64,000 nt of DNA, from the NCBI GenBank assembly GCA_963457665.1, contig OY735202.1, positions 47,528,901 through 47,592,900 on the forward strand. The letters are read 5' to 3'. Both the position numbers and the translations under genes were made by a program. This document shows, in pieces, positions 50,100 through 60,615 of the stretch; positions within the stretch are counted from its first letter, which is position 1; every line of letters starts with the position of its first letter. The notes under the pieces were generated by a model, which did no database searches, was not told where the DNA came from, and was given only the letters and a program-made list of their open reading frames with translations. Source of the stretch: Thysanoteuthis rhombus. Lineage: Eukaryota > Mollusca > Cephalopoda > Oegopsida > Thysanoteuthidae.

Positions 50100-50388
50100 T
50101 AACAACTTGGATTGCCCATTATCTCAGGCCTCTGCTCATCTCTCGCTCTTTGTCTATATCTTCGTGTTCTCTCCCCTGTCACTTCCAATCCTCGTTGCAA
50201 ATCCGTGTTTTTGCACCTAAATATTATATAAACATGTTTTACGAACATGGGATTAGTTTCATATGCGAGAATCTTCCTAACCTCTCAGTAAACTACCTAT
50301 CACTCTTTTTTCTGCTCTCTCTTCCTAAGTTCGTATTAAACTTCCGACATTTCTTTTTTATCTCTTATTCCTCTCTTATCTAACTACC
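50100..50388. other. No recognised feature between two LINE copies
   Basis: Pyrimidine-rich spacer with an open frame of low complexity. Confidence 0.35.
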
Positions 50389-50389
50389 T

Positions 50390-50765
50390 CAGTAGCAGCA
50401 GCAGCCTTTTAGCTTCTGTCGTTTGGCATAGACCTTCCTATCATAGGTGTTGCAGATGCAGATCCAGTACGTTTTGAATTTGTTCAGCTCGTCACACCAT
50501 CTTATATCATACCGGTCACAGTTTTACTTATGATCTCTAGAGGTCTATTTTGTGAGTCGTGATATGCAATGATTGTCTGACATTCCAGCCGATTGCTATC
50601 TGAGTTTTCTCGTGGTTTCTATGATATCTCGAACTCCTGTCTTTTCTTTGATATACTGTGCCGTCTTAAGATCACGTGAGGTGGAGCATGATTCTCTCAT
50701 GTGCACGTTGCATGGTTCTCAGTTAGAGAGTCGATCTTTTGATTAGGTTCCATATCTCTGCCCCA
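50390..50765 (-). mobile_element. RTE-like LINE, 5'-truncated copy 10
   Basis: The plus strand shows GCAGCAGCCTTTTAGCTTCT at the 3' end and CATGTGCACGTTGCATGGTT and GTTCCATATCTCTGCCCCA at the 5' side. It lies in the same orientation as copies 9 and 11. Its tail also starts GTAGCAGCAGCAGCC, as in copy 9. Confidence 0.82.
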
Positions 50766-51234
50766 CCCTTCTAATGTTATTACTGAAGCGTTGCATTAAA
50801 ACACAGGTAGGAAGAAGCAGAATAATTTTATTGATTATATTTCTATTTACGTTCAGTCAACAAAAAAATGCCAATACATTAGTAAATCTTTCACATTAAT
50901 CACTATTTTCTATAATCAATGTTCCTTATAATTGTTCACGTCCTGTGCAGAACTAAAAAGCCTGTGAACAGCTACAAAGTGTGGAGGAAGTAGACATTAT
51001 TTTACTCATCAGACAATCATTGATTTTTTGTCTACCGTTCGAGAAAAAAAAAGTCGGTTACTTTTATCAAAAATGTATTATGAAATAAATCAATCATTCG
51101 GTATATTGATTTTGTCTTATTATTTATTCGTCATTATTTAATCCTATACCATGCTTGGCATTTAACTTTTTTGTATAGGATATTTTCTTCTTGTGCGTGG
51201 CCACGCAGCTTAGAGAAAACATTGGTCGCAAAAC

Positions 51235-51606
51235 ATGTTTCAACTTCTTCCAACAGATTCAAACTTATTGAAATTGTAAATACAGTGACAGCTAAATCAG
51301 CGCTCTATATACGTTCCCTAAAAAAGTTCAGATTCAACTTATTACAATTAATAATATAGTAACATTTCGGTTAGAGCTCTATATACATCCCTCAAGAAAT
51401 GTTTATATTCAAATCATTGAAATCATTAATAGAGTAACAACTCATTTAGCGTTCGATATACATCCCTTGAAAAAATGTTCAGATTCAATAGATCATCCGA
51501 TAGCTATATTCTTGAGTTGATGAAATATCACTGGGTGTCTCTCTATATTGTTACGTGATGAAATATTGTACATTTCTATTTCCATGTGTTATGTTTATTC
51601 ATGTAC
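51235..51606. repeat. Host repeat flank with ~76 bp tandem units
   Basis: About three units of the type TTCAGATTCAACTTATTGAA, ATACAGTAACA and GCTCTATATACRTCCCTNAA lie at 51246-51490. A non-repeated segment follows to 51606, and the LINE copy is inserted at 51606. The same sequence is found inverted at 56019-56360. Confidence 0.7.
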
Positions 51607-52210
51607 CATCGTCATCATCAGTCTTTTAACGTCCGTCGTTCGACATGGATCTTCCCCAGGATTTACCACAATTTCCTATCATGAGCGTCACAGAACCATT
51701 ATTTCCTAAATTTGTCTAGTTCATCTCTCCATCTTGTGTTCTGTTGGCCTCGGTTTCTTATGTGATCTCTGGGGACGTGATGTCCAACGGTTGTCTTCCA
51801 TTCTTGCAACATGGCCTGTCCATTACCATTTGAGTTTTTTAATAGTTTCTGTGGTGTCATGGACTCCCATTTTCTTTCTTATATACTGTGCTGTCTTGTG
51901 ATTTCTCCATGTAACGTTGAGCATGATTCTCTCATGTGCACGTTGCATACTTCTCAGTTTGCAGATCTGTCTCTTGGTTAGGTTCGATGTTTCAGCTCCA
52001 TAAGTGACTATCGGGAGGATGCATTGGTTGTATACTCTTCTTTTTAGGATCATTGGGATCATCTGGTTTTTGAAAGTTGGGCTTGCTCTGCCGAAGGCTT
52101 GCCATCCCAAATTGATTCTTCGCTCGATTTCCTCCTCTTTTGAGGGTCTCATGGAGATTCGTCGTCCAAGGTAGCTGTAGTGGTCTACCTTACCGAGTTT
52201 TGCATATTCC
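51607..52210 (-). mobile_element. RTE-like LINE, 5'-truncated copy 11, with target duplication
   Basis: 604 bp flanked by TGTAC at 51602-51606 and 52211-52215. The minus frame of 133 codons reads VDHYSYLGRRISMRPSKEEE, IERRINLGWQAFGRASPTFK, MIPMILKRRVYNQCILPIVT, YGAETSNLTKRQICKL and RSMQRAHERIMLNVTW, and stops where the family has Gln in KLKWQW. The rest to the GAT-like tail is in broken frames. It is the longest copy with a readable RT C-terminal region, and its structure (5' truncation, tail, short target duplication) is typical of LINE insertion. Confidence 0.9.
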
Positions 52211-52480
52211 TGTACACATGGCACATTAACGAAGGTGTATAGTACACATTAACTTCGGAGACTCCAAGTGATGCTCTCTTTTATCATTATTTATTTCCGA
52301 AATTCAACATTTAGTACGAAAAATATTTATAAAAGAGCGCAATGGCGAATCAGCGCTGAATGTGGTATCTCTAAGCAGTGCATTACCGTGTTTTAGAGTT
52401 TAAAAAGAGGAACAATTTTCGGTTTAAAAAGCGGCACTGTTTCTAATACCGAAAGTGTGGATTACCCAGTATAACTTACG
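52211..52480. repeat. Host repeat, right flank of LINE copy 11
   Basis: TACACATGGCACATTAACGA, then GTGTATAGTACACATTAAC and later AAAAAGAGGAACAATTTTC, match 56880-57130 in the same orientation (TACACATGGTACATTAACCA, AAAAAGAGGAATGATTCTG). Confidence 0.65.
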
Positions 52481-52509
52481 TATTAACATCTGTTTTTCTT
52501 CAATGAATT

Positions 52510-52550
52510 TTCCACACACTTGCTCACTCGTTGTGAGCGAGTGTGTGGAA
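52510..52550. other. Near-perfect 18 bp hairpin
   Basis: TTCCACACACTTGCTCAC and GTGAGCGAGTGTGTGGAA pair with a single G-T position around a TCGTT loop. The two arms are the only copies seen. No transposon end or gene is nearby. Confidence 0.75.
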
Positions 52551-52835
52551 CGTTGTCACATCGAGTGGGCAAATATGTGAAACTTTACAATTTACAATCG
52601 GGTGGCAATATCATAAACAACCAACATTTGGCCACGTATTAAAAGGGTCCATCCACCATTTCATATAGTCTCAAAATGTTCTCGTAATTATCAAAAATTC
52701 AAAAATTTTTCAGGGTCTCATTGCACCATGAGCCTCTAGCTGTAAATGATTATTGTGCTTACCTGACTTATAGCCTATATTAATGGGTTGATTTCAGGTG
52801 TCATCCGGGTCGTTTCGTGCTACCGATACACCCAT

Positions 52836-52863
52836 AGATAGATAGATAGATAGATAGATAGAT
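52836..52863. repeat. (ATAG)n microsatellite
   Basis: Seven perfect units. Confidence 0.95.
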
Positions 52864-52869
52864 TTAAAG

Positions 52870-53620
52870 GGAGAGAGAGTTTTTCCATCAAATACTTGTC
52901 CCTTTCAGATGATATGCGAAACACACGACTCAAGACTTATTTCTCTCATTTGTCACAATATTTCTAATCAATGGAGAAATAGTGATTAAACATAATATTT
53001 TTCATTTATTGAGCAAATTCTCTTCTTTTTTTTTGCATGTTCAAGCACTAAATATAAATATAATGCATTGCATTTCAGGGAGATAGGGGTCGTTGGTGGT
53101 CAGAGGTTAAGGTAAGTATTACTAACAGTGTAGGGCTTTTATACGTACAAGACCATCAAGTGGCCAGTTACATCACCATTTGAGAGAAAATTAGAGCAAT
53201 CTGATCGGACCTGATTAAAATTCAAAAATTATCAAGTGGTCATCATGATATATATTTGGATGAGCGCGACCGAAGACTTATACTTTTGTTATTCAATTTC
53301 AAATCACATGCGTTTTTTGTTGTTTTTTTTTGTTTGTTTGTTTGTTTTTTGTTTTGTTTTGGGTTTTGGGGGGCATCTTTTGAGTTAGAGGTACCTTGGT
53401 TCGATATCTTGTTTCAATTAACTCTCACTTAGTTATTCCAGAAATGTAACAATTTAGTCCCTTCGCTTCTCATACAACTGGAATCATTTCGTTATAATGA
53501 TGGACTCATTCGACCTTCATATCTTCATTGATTATTGCACATCCTTTCATCTCATTCTTGTTAGAAGAAGTACTATGGATCATTAATTTTAATGTTATTA
53601 CTATTTTTTATGTTCATCTT
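52870..53620. other. No recognised feature
   Basis: AT-rich spacer with a TTTG/GTTT tract at 53320-53355. Confidence 0.35.
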
Positions 53621-53624
53621 AATT

Positions 53625-54040
53625 CATTATTGCTGACTAGAAACTATCAACCGAAACTGCCAACCCAAATTGTCAGCATAGGTTTCTTCCGTTTTCAAGT
53701 TGGTCCGGCTGGCTGGCTATGTATGTATGTACCATGCGTACAGATCTCAAAAATTTTAAGATCTACTCATTATTTTTAGCAAGAACGTTTCTGTTTTATT
53801 CAACCTCACTTTGTTGCTTTTTAGCCAGGGGATCAATTTACAAACTAACTGTGTGCTAAAATTATCCCAAGTTCGTGCCCACTTGTTTCGGAGTTGTTAG
53901 TGATCCGGTAAAAGGTGTGAGAAGTAACTTTTACCGCGCTTTTTTTTCCAATATTTTAATTGATCACCAAAACAACATACTTCCGACAGTCATGAGACAG
54001 TTTCTATTGAGTGACTAACCAGACCTGTTTTATGGCTACT
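53625..54040 (-). repeat. R450 repeat, copy 4
   Basis: Inverted copy. The plus strand has AACTATCAACCGAAACTG, GGCTGGCTATGTATGTATG, GGGGATCAATTTACAAACTA and TTTCTATTGAGTGACTAACC-AGACCTG, the inverse of the blocks at 15112-15575. Confidence 0.75.
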
Positions 54041-54237
54041 TGCTATAAAAAGAAACTAATAAATTAAGATGAAGGTATAAAGTAGGCATGAAATTAAATA
54101 ATGATTTATTGTACTCCATCTGATAAAAATAAAATAAAGATGTATTAGAATTTTGAACAACCATAATGTTAACCAACATGGCCACCGATTGGAATGAAGG
54201 GTAGAAGTAAGGGGGTTATTTGGACTCCTGCCTTTTG

Positions 54238-54420
54238 GTTAAGTGTAAGTAGCTCGATTGTGCATAAACTGTGCTCTTCTGCAAAAGGGATGTGGGTTCA
54301 AATACCACTTAAGGCTTATTCTTCATTTTCCGATCTACGCTGATTGCTCACTGCCGAAGAGAAAAAGGTCTGAGCAAAGGTTGCCAGAGATAATTATCAG
54401 TCAAGGTAAAGGTAAAAAGA
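54238..54420 (+). mobile_element. tRNA-like SINE head (family D)
   Basis: GTAAGTAGCTCGATTGTGCA resembles an A box and GTGGGTTCAAATACCAC a B box with a four-pair T stem. Spacing fits a tRNA, but the acceptor stem pairs badly at the expected position. A SINE or tRNA pseudogene is more likely than a working tRNA. Confidence 0.45.
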
Positions 54421-54694
54421 AGACATAGAATTAAAAACAATGAGTGCATAATCTTTCGGATATTTTTACTTATACGACTGCCCGTATGTATCTATGAGTT
54501 TTATTAATCAGCTTTTTCTAATGATGCAACAGGCACTCGTGTTTATGACGTGCAAGATCAACAACCAATGATATTCGTTCATTGTTTGGTGCTCCCGGAT
54601 GAAAATGAGTCTGTTTACCGAAAACATCTCAATTGTGACTAGGAATTGCGATAGAAATGTTATGAAGATCTAAAAATGGATGATGACAATAACC

Positions 54695-54701
<7 letters not shown>

Positions 54702-54751
<50 letters not shown>

Positions 54752-54810
54752 TTCTTTTTTTCCTCTTTATCATCCTTTTTTTCTTTCCGTCTCTTTAACT
54801 AAGTTGTTTC

Positions 54811-54845
<35 letters not shown>
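54702..54845. repeat. Two (CT)n arrays separated by a pyrimidine tract
   Basis: CT units at 54702-54749 and 54812-54844, with T-rich spacer. Confidence 0.95.
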
Positions 54846-54846
<1 letters not shown>

Positions 54847-55000
54847 AACCTATCCTTTGATGTAATTAGCTATCTACTTAACAGTTTGTTAGTCATTGTA
54901 CATTAGGAAATAAGATGCTTCCAAGTACGCATGTATTTACTTGGTCAATTATATGCAGAATTTTTTTCAAACTATTGTCCTCATCGTGGTTGTTTATTTG

Positions 55001-55050
55001 TACACAATGTTTCGGCTGTTATCACCGCATGGCCTTCTTCAGGTGCATAT
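55001..55050 (-). repeat. PLE-type 3' hairpin box, isolated
   Basis: The minus strand reads CACCTGAAGAAGGCCATGC, a loop, then ACAGCCGAAACATTGTGTAC and AAATAAACAACC. Order and boxes match the 3' ends at 7182-7218 and 41821-41862, but the stem is GGC/GCC. No coding part of an element is recognised upstream on this strand. Confidence 0.5.
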
Positions 55051-55563
55051 CATGATCGAAAATGTCATCAGAATGTCGAGACAACAACCCTGTTCAATCT
55101 GCAGAGATAGAATGACTTCATGTGTCTATGTTGAGTCTTGTATTATGCCATCTTGATATCAAGGCCTCTTTTTGCTGGCTTTTTGGAAGATCTGTAATTA
55201 CTATTATTCTAAACTGAAGGTGATTCTAATAAATTTCCAAGTTGCTCATAGATCGCCATGTTGCAAATATAAAGGGGGATAACCCTTCATTTGTAAATGG
55301 CAGCCAATTTTTCCGGTCTCTGTTTTTAGAATGTAAGATTGGTTTGATTGGATATAAGACCAAATAGAAGAGAATGGGATGTAGGAAGATTTTGTTGCAA
55401 CAATCTTGCAAGTGGTGAGGACATTCCTGCTTTGAAAATACACAACTATCTTCGCTACAAAGCAAGTCACGTAATGTACGTACACTGGGGCTGATTGGAC
55501 CGCCGGACAACGGAGCACAGTCGGGCGCTTGATCAGTAGGTCCTCAAAGTGTGTGCTGCAGCA

Positions 55564-55676
55564 CAATCATCATCGTCATCATCATCAACCTTTTAGCGTC
55601 CATCGTTGGACATAAGCCTTACCCAGGATTCGCCAGACCTCTCTATCGTATGCATCGCGGAGCCAATCTCCCAAGT
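55564..55676 (-). mobile_element. RTE-like LINE, short 3' piece, copy 12
   Basis: The plus strand shows ATCATCATCGTCATCATCAT, then CAACCTTTTAGCGTCCATCG, TTGGACATAAGCCTTACCC and CCAGACCTCTCTATCGT. It is about 113 bp, in opposite orientation to copy 13. Confidence 0.82.
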
Positions 55677-55825
55677 GTGCCAACTGAATCTTCCTAAATA
55701 TTCAAACATGTATTTCAAGCCTTAAACGTGTCTGGTACGAGTATTTTGTCTTCCCTGTTTCCACCACAGAGTTACCAATCAAGTGGTTCTATCAGTAGAT
55801 TTTGTGAGATCTTAATCCTTTTAGC

Positions 55826-56032
55826 GACAAAGACAACCGATGGACATTACGACTCACGATCCCCAAAGATCACATGAGAAACCGAGGCCGACAGAACACA
55901 AGATGGAAAGATGAACCAGACAAATTCAGAAAATACTGACTCTGTGACGCCCATGATAGGGAATTGTGGCGGATCCTGAGGAAGGTCTATGTCCAATGAC
56001 GGACGTTAAAAGACTGATGTTGATGATGATGG
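55826..56032 (+). mobile_element. RTE-like LINE, 3' piece, copy 13
   Basis: KDNRWTLRLTIPKDHMRNRG, then DEPDKFRKY, DSVTPMIGNCGGS in another frame, and the end GGACGTTAAAAGACTGATG, TTGATGATGATGG. It continues directly into the sequence that flanks copy 11, so it is the same insertion after duplication. Confidence 0.82.
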
Positions 56033-56360
56033 TACATGAACAAACATAACACATAGAAATATAAATATACAATACTTTATCATGTAACAATACATATAGA
56101 CACCTACTGATACTTCACCAACTCCAGAATGCAGCTATCGGATGATCCATTCCATCTTGTTGAGTCTCAACAACATCATATATTTTTAAAATGATTGCTG
56201 GTACAATCTCTATTCATGCTATATTGAAATGACCCTGATCTTTTGTTCTGCTCCACGTTTTTAAACGGCGTATATAGAGCACTAACCGATGTGTTACTGT
56301 ATTACCAATTTCAATAAGTTGAATCTGAAGATTCTTTAAGGGACGTATATTGTAGTGATG
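56019..56360. repeat. Inverted copy of 51235-51620
   Basis: TGATGATGATGGTACATGAA, CATAACACATAGAAATA, GCAGCTATCGGATGATCCAT and TTGAATCTGAAGATTCTTT correspond in inverse to the segment left of LINE copy 11. Confidence 0.7.
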
Positions 56361-56689
56361 AGCATATATATCAGTACGCTGATATGAAAGTTTCGCTCAT
56401 TGACTCCTGAAATTCGTTCTATTTTTTAGATGGTGTGCCGCATGTCTTATATAATTTCTAGTGTATTATCATATAATAAAGTTGTAAAACTACTGCAGTG
56501 GGCTGATAATCTTATTTGCCCCTCTAGTTTCAATACTTCTGTGCTACTGATAGGGTCAAATCCACTGCTGCCCATTGCATAACATTTCTTGGGGCCTATA
56601 TAATTATGATGCTTAATTTAACACCAAGTCCTTTATGGATCAATAATCTATCTCTATGTAAGATAATGAATTTCCGAACAATTTATTAC

Positions 56690-57130
56690 AATAAAGTATA
56701 AATAGATATTGTACCAGCAATCATTTAAAAAATACATGATGTTGCTGAGCCTCGACAATAATAGATTAATGCTGTTCACCCCATCAAGTATCTTTTTTCG
56801 GGGCTGGTAAGATATCACTAGGTGTTGCTATATGATAAATTATTGAATATTTGTGTGTCTATGTGTATGTGATTATTTACATACACATGGTACATTAACC
56901 AGTGTGTATAGCGCACACTTACCTGGAATACAGTCGGCTATTTTCCTCTATATTCATAAGCTTTTTCGACAATACAACATTACTAAATTTATCAGGACAG
57001 ATATTTGAGGAAGAGTGTTGTAGCGTATCAGCACTTAACATGGCAGCGTTAAGAAGGGTGTTACTACAATTACAATTGAAAAAGAGGAATGATTCTGAAA
57101 ACCATACATCAACATTGTATGATTGAGTAA
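56690..57130. repeat. Host repeat copy without the LINE (unfilled site)
   Basis: GATATCACTAGGTGTTGC, TTATTTACATACACATGG and TACATTAACCAGTGTGTATA align with both flanks of LINE copy 11 with nothing in between. The first part (GTACCAGCAATCATTTAAA) is also inverted at 56178-56215. The open frames here on both strands are not supported as genes. Confidence 0.65.
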
Positions 57131-57139
57131 GCGTGCTTA

Positions 57140-57685
57140 TCAACAGCGAGGTCCTGGCTGAAATCAGATACCCGGCCTCTATACCCGGTCTGGGAACGCC
57201 GTGTCCTCTGGATGTATCACGTATATCGCATGTTGAGCATGATGGATCCGGGAGGATCTGTTGGATCGGAGATTAGCCTTTGACAAGAGAGCACGGGGGC
57301 AGCTCTGCGTTCGTCTCAAATATGCATGAGTGGGAGGCTGGAACAATCCTTAGTATTGACCTAGGACTATGTTCAAATACCAAGGCGATGCTCAAACAAA
57401 ACTCTGTCTTACCTGTAGCTTTCTACGACGTGACTAAGGACTAACGCTGTCTATATGAGGTAGCTGAATCCTTAAACAAAGTGAAAATGAATTTTGTCAA
57501 ACTTCAGTCCTAGATGGAGCTGGTTTTATTTTCCCCCGCCACAAGAATAATTTTTGCCTTATTTAAAGGAATAAACTTTTCATTGTTTTTCTATCCTGCG
57601 CATCAAATCAAACCGATATATAAAGCGATTTGAGATCACGGCCAAGTGATTATTAGGTGGGGTTCTCTTGCCAGTTGAACCGGTC
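57140..57685. other. Slightly GC-richer DNA, nothing recognised
   Basis: The part 57150-57330 is more GC-rich than its surroundings but shows no open frame above background and no family motif that I know. Confidence 0.35.
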
Positions 57686-57689
57686 TGAC

Positions 57690-57850
57690 AGGTCAATGAA
57701 TTTCTTTATGATATATACAATACATAACTTGCGGTAATCATCTTCAGTTGGCAAGAAGAAGGAGAGGAGTTCGACCCCACAACAGCCAGGTTTGTAAAAC
57801 GATTCAGGCGCTCTCTTTTATGGAAACGTCTTAAATTGGTTGCAGTGAAG
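57690..57850 (-). mobile_element. SINE-like element, family A, copy 3
   Basis: The plus strand has TATATACAATACATAACTTG, CATCTTCAGTTGGCAAGAAG and GGAGTTCGACCCCACAACAG, CCAGGTTTGTAAAACG. On the minus strand the B box is GGGGTCGAACTCC. It matches 16722-16830 and 37460-37560. Confidence 0.6.
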
Positions 57851-57854
57851 TATG

Positions 57855-59700
57855 TCGTGTCCTTGATAATAATCCTGGTTCTTTTCTTTAAAAGAATGGA
57901 GATCTTTAGAAAACGACCAGACAAGGATTACGGATAAACCAGAATAATGTATCTTTGTAGATTGGATACCAATCGCCTTTTTGTGTATTGAAAGTGAACA
58001 CAAATACGTTTTGATGAACAAATGCAGACTAAATCAAAATAGCCACATCTGCTATTGTTGTAAGAGCTATAAGTAAGAAGTGGCGCCTTGACAAACACAG
58101 AGGTCACTTTTGTAATTGAAACTGAGCAATATTGTTAAAGAGAAGGAATAACAGACGCATTCTTTCATAAAGCAAATGAATCAGCACCAAAGTCAAATAG
58201 CACGGCCATGGCATTATGACATTTGAACGATAAGGAGAAAATTGCTTTTGCTCGGCTACTCAAGTGTATCATGTCTTTATTAATATTTGCTGTATTAGAA
58301 GGTTATACATTATTCGCAGAATCATCATATCTGTCAGTTTCCCCCACTATCCGAAAGTAGAGCGCTTCTATCAGAACCTCTCGTCAAACCAAATGTTGTA
58401 AAGCGAATTAATAATTACTGTTGCTTCTTTTTGTTTCAAGACCCAAAAGTGATGATGGAATACTTTGCTGAGTTACCAGAGGTTCGGTTGAGGCGGGTAG
58501 AGAAGACTGGGATGTAGGAGAGGAGAGATGAGGGCTCACGCTGCCTCTATAAATAAACGCTATTTTCGCTTCTTCACTATTTTTGTAAAAGTGATGAAGT
58601 GGTATGAAGCAAAATCTCGAAATGCAAGGGATACCAGTATCATGCAACGCTTCTCCGGTTCTTTTCGTTGCGTAGTATTGCATAATTCCCTACTTTTATC
58701 TGAGAGAATATGCGTAAGTATTTATAAACTCCCTCTGGCTTGTAAATAGGCTATGCAGATGCTTAGAAAATAGTTATTCGTGAAGTGAATATCAGCGAAT
58801 TGGCGAAGCGTAGTAAAATTCGCATCCTTAACTAATTCAGCTTTAGTAACGTCATTTTTGCAACATTATAGTAGTCGTTAACGAGCAACAAAATCAAGCC
58901 CTCTTTTTTTTAGAAAATTGGGCGTTTTTTTGTCATCTAAAGCCAGTCTATATGTGTATTAGTGGGTGGGTATTCTAAAGGAAGCTATGATGTCTGAAAC
59001 CACACCCGTTTCAGTAAATGCACGCAATAACCTTGCAGTGATGGCGTAATATCAGTTGATGTTTCATCATCTCATTCGCTGCTGCTGTCTTCTCTGATTA
59101 GTCTCCAGTAACAAATAGTTATATTACAGAAACAACTCTTGACAAATGTTGTCAAATGCTGTCAAAAATGCACATATTACGTCACAGGTTTTGAAAAGAT
59201 TCTGTTCTCCCCCCCCCCAATCGTTTCTTTTTATTAAGAACAACATATCTTCTGTTTTCCTCCATTATATTCTGATATCTCCCAGACAACTTACATACCA
59301 CGACAAGATTCTATTTTCGTTAAGACAATTTGGTTCGGAATAAATGGTAATCCGAGTGTCTGGTGAATACCGCGGATGAAAGGTGACTTTCCGGCCATTC
59401 TGTACCAATTGTTGACCGGTCACTTGGGAAACATGCAGTCTGGCATTTTTCTGATTATTACGGGATACTACATCCTTCCTCTTAACTAATTTCAGGGACT
59501 TTTCATTGATTTGTCAAACTGTGACCTGTACTTGTTCAAAATAATTATTTGTATCACCGAATGTACTTTCACCATTCCACCATATATATTTTTGATAAAG
59601 ACTGCTTTCGGTCATCGCTAGTCACAATTTTCCTTAAAAACGGAACATTTTGTATCGTTTAAGTTGTGAATCGCACACGGTAATACGATCCAGTTGTTTA
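57855..59700. other. No gene recognised
   Basis: No open frame with coding character. The block 58335-58430 looks repeat-like in style but has no second copy in the window, so it is not named. Confidence 0.35.
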
Positions 59701-59744
59701 TCATTTCGCTTAACTTATGCAGGAGTCACGCATCAAAGCGAAGA

Positions 59745-60080
59745 ACATAGCCACGTAGGTGCAAATGATTTCGACGCTTGATTTTGATATTTTCAGTCTG
59801 TTGGCAATCTCTCGCGTTGTATAACGTTGACTGTTCTCAAGTAAAGTCTTGAGTTCGTCGCCACCAACCTGAATAGCTCTATCCGACCATGGAACATCGG
59901 TAAGCGAAAGTTCACCCGCTCGAAGTTTCGGAAAATACTTTTGACATCTATCATTCACAAGGCCTTCCCAATCGACTTCACAATTTTTTTTATTTTTTTT
60001 TGCTTTTCAGTTGTATCTTCAACGTTTTTTCAAATAAAAAAAGCGCATTGTGCTGAAAATGTAGCTTATTTCCGCCAATC
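59745..60080 (-). mobile_element. mariner transposase N-terminal fragment
   Basis: The minus frame reads NDRCQKYFPKLRAGELSLTD, then TLLENSQRYTTREIANRLKI and SKSSVE. This is the mariner pattern CQKWFxKFRxGDFSLxD, ENxRYTTREIAExLxISKSSVENHL, i.e. the end of the first helix-turn-helix and the second one. Upstream readings in other frames resemble the first HTH. The catalytic domain is absent, and the match ends abruptly after SVE. Family knowledge: these domains bind the terminal repeats. It belongs to a different mariner lineage from the element at 60616-61730. Confidence 0.75.
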
Positions 60081-60615
60081 TTCAACATTAGACTCAATGA
60101 ACAAAATACGCAAGTTTTGACAACTTTTTAATGCATGCTCATGTCAGAGCTCTGTCACAATAGAATCAAAGGTTATCTTTCTTAGGTTGAGTTGAAACTA
60201 AACAATTCTAATACCACCTAACAACAAAACAGAACGAATATTTTGGGCTACCAAATAATTTCATTATTTCGATTTCTACCAATACACACATAGTAGATGA
60301 ACCAAGAGAGCAGGGAAGAGAAGAGACAGGTCCATCCGGGGACTACAGTGTAATCCATGCATTTTCTTACGGTTCTCACGATTTCATGTTTTGTAAACAA
60401 GTATCTGTGTCATCAGTCCATACAAGAAATGAATGTGATCGCCCTGTTATTCCTACACCACTGTTTTTGCAACGCATGCTTTTTGTTAAGGGTCCTTCTC
60501 CGTTTTGCAGCTCCACCTGTTTTATCCCTGGTAAACTTGACAACGCAACAGATTAGGCTAATTTAGAGGAACTCGAACATGGTTAACAACATTCAAGTGA
60601 AACCGTGCTAAAGTA

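Noticed and set aside
54238-54330. Possible functional tRNA gene
   Set aside because: A-like and B-like boxes are present but the acceptor stem does not pair at the right spacing.
57150-57330. GC-richer patch as a coding exon
   Set aside because: No frame with coding character or matching splice signals.
58335-58430. Repeat-like block with CCACTATCCGAAAGTAG
   Set aside because: It resembles dispersed-repeat ends in style, but no second copy is present in the window and I cannot name a family.
60180-60225. TTAGGTTGAGTTG and CCACCTAA as ends of the second mariner
   Set aside because: They are only about 40 bp apart and no matching end is found on the other side of the transposase fragment.
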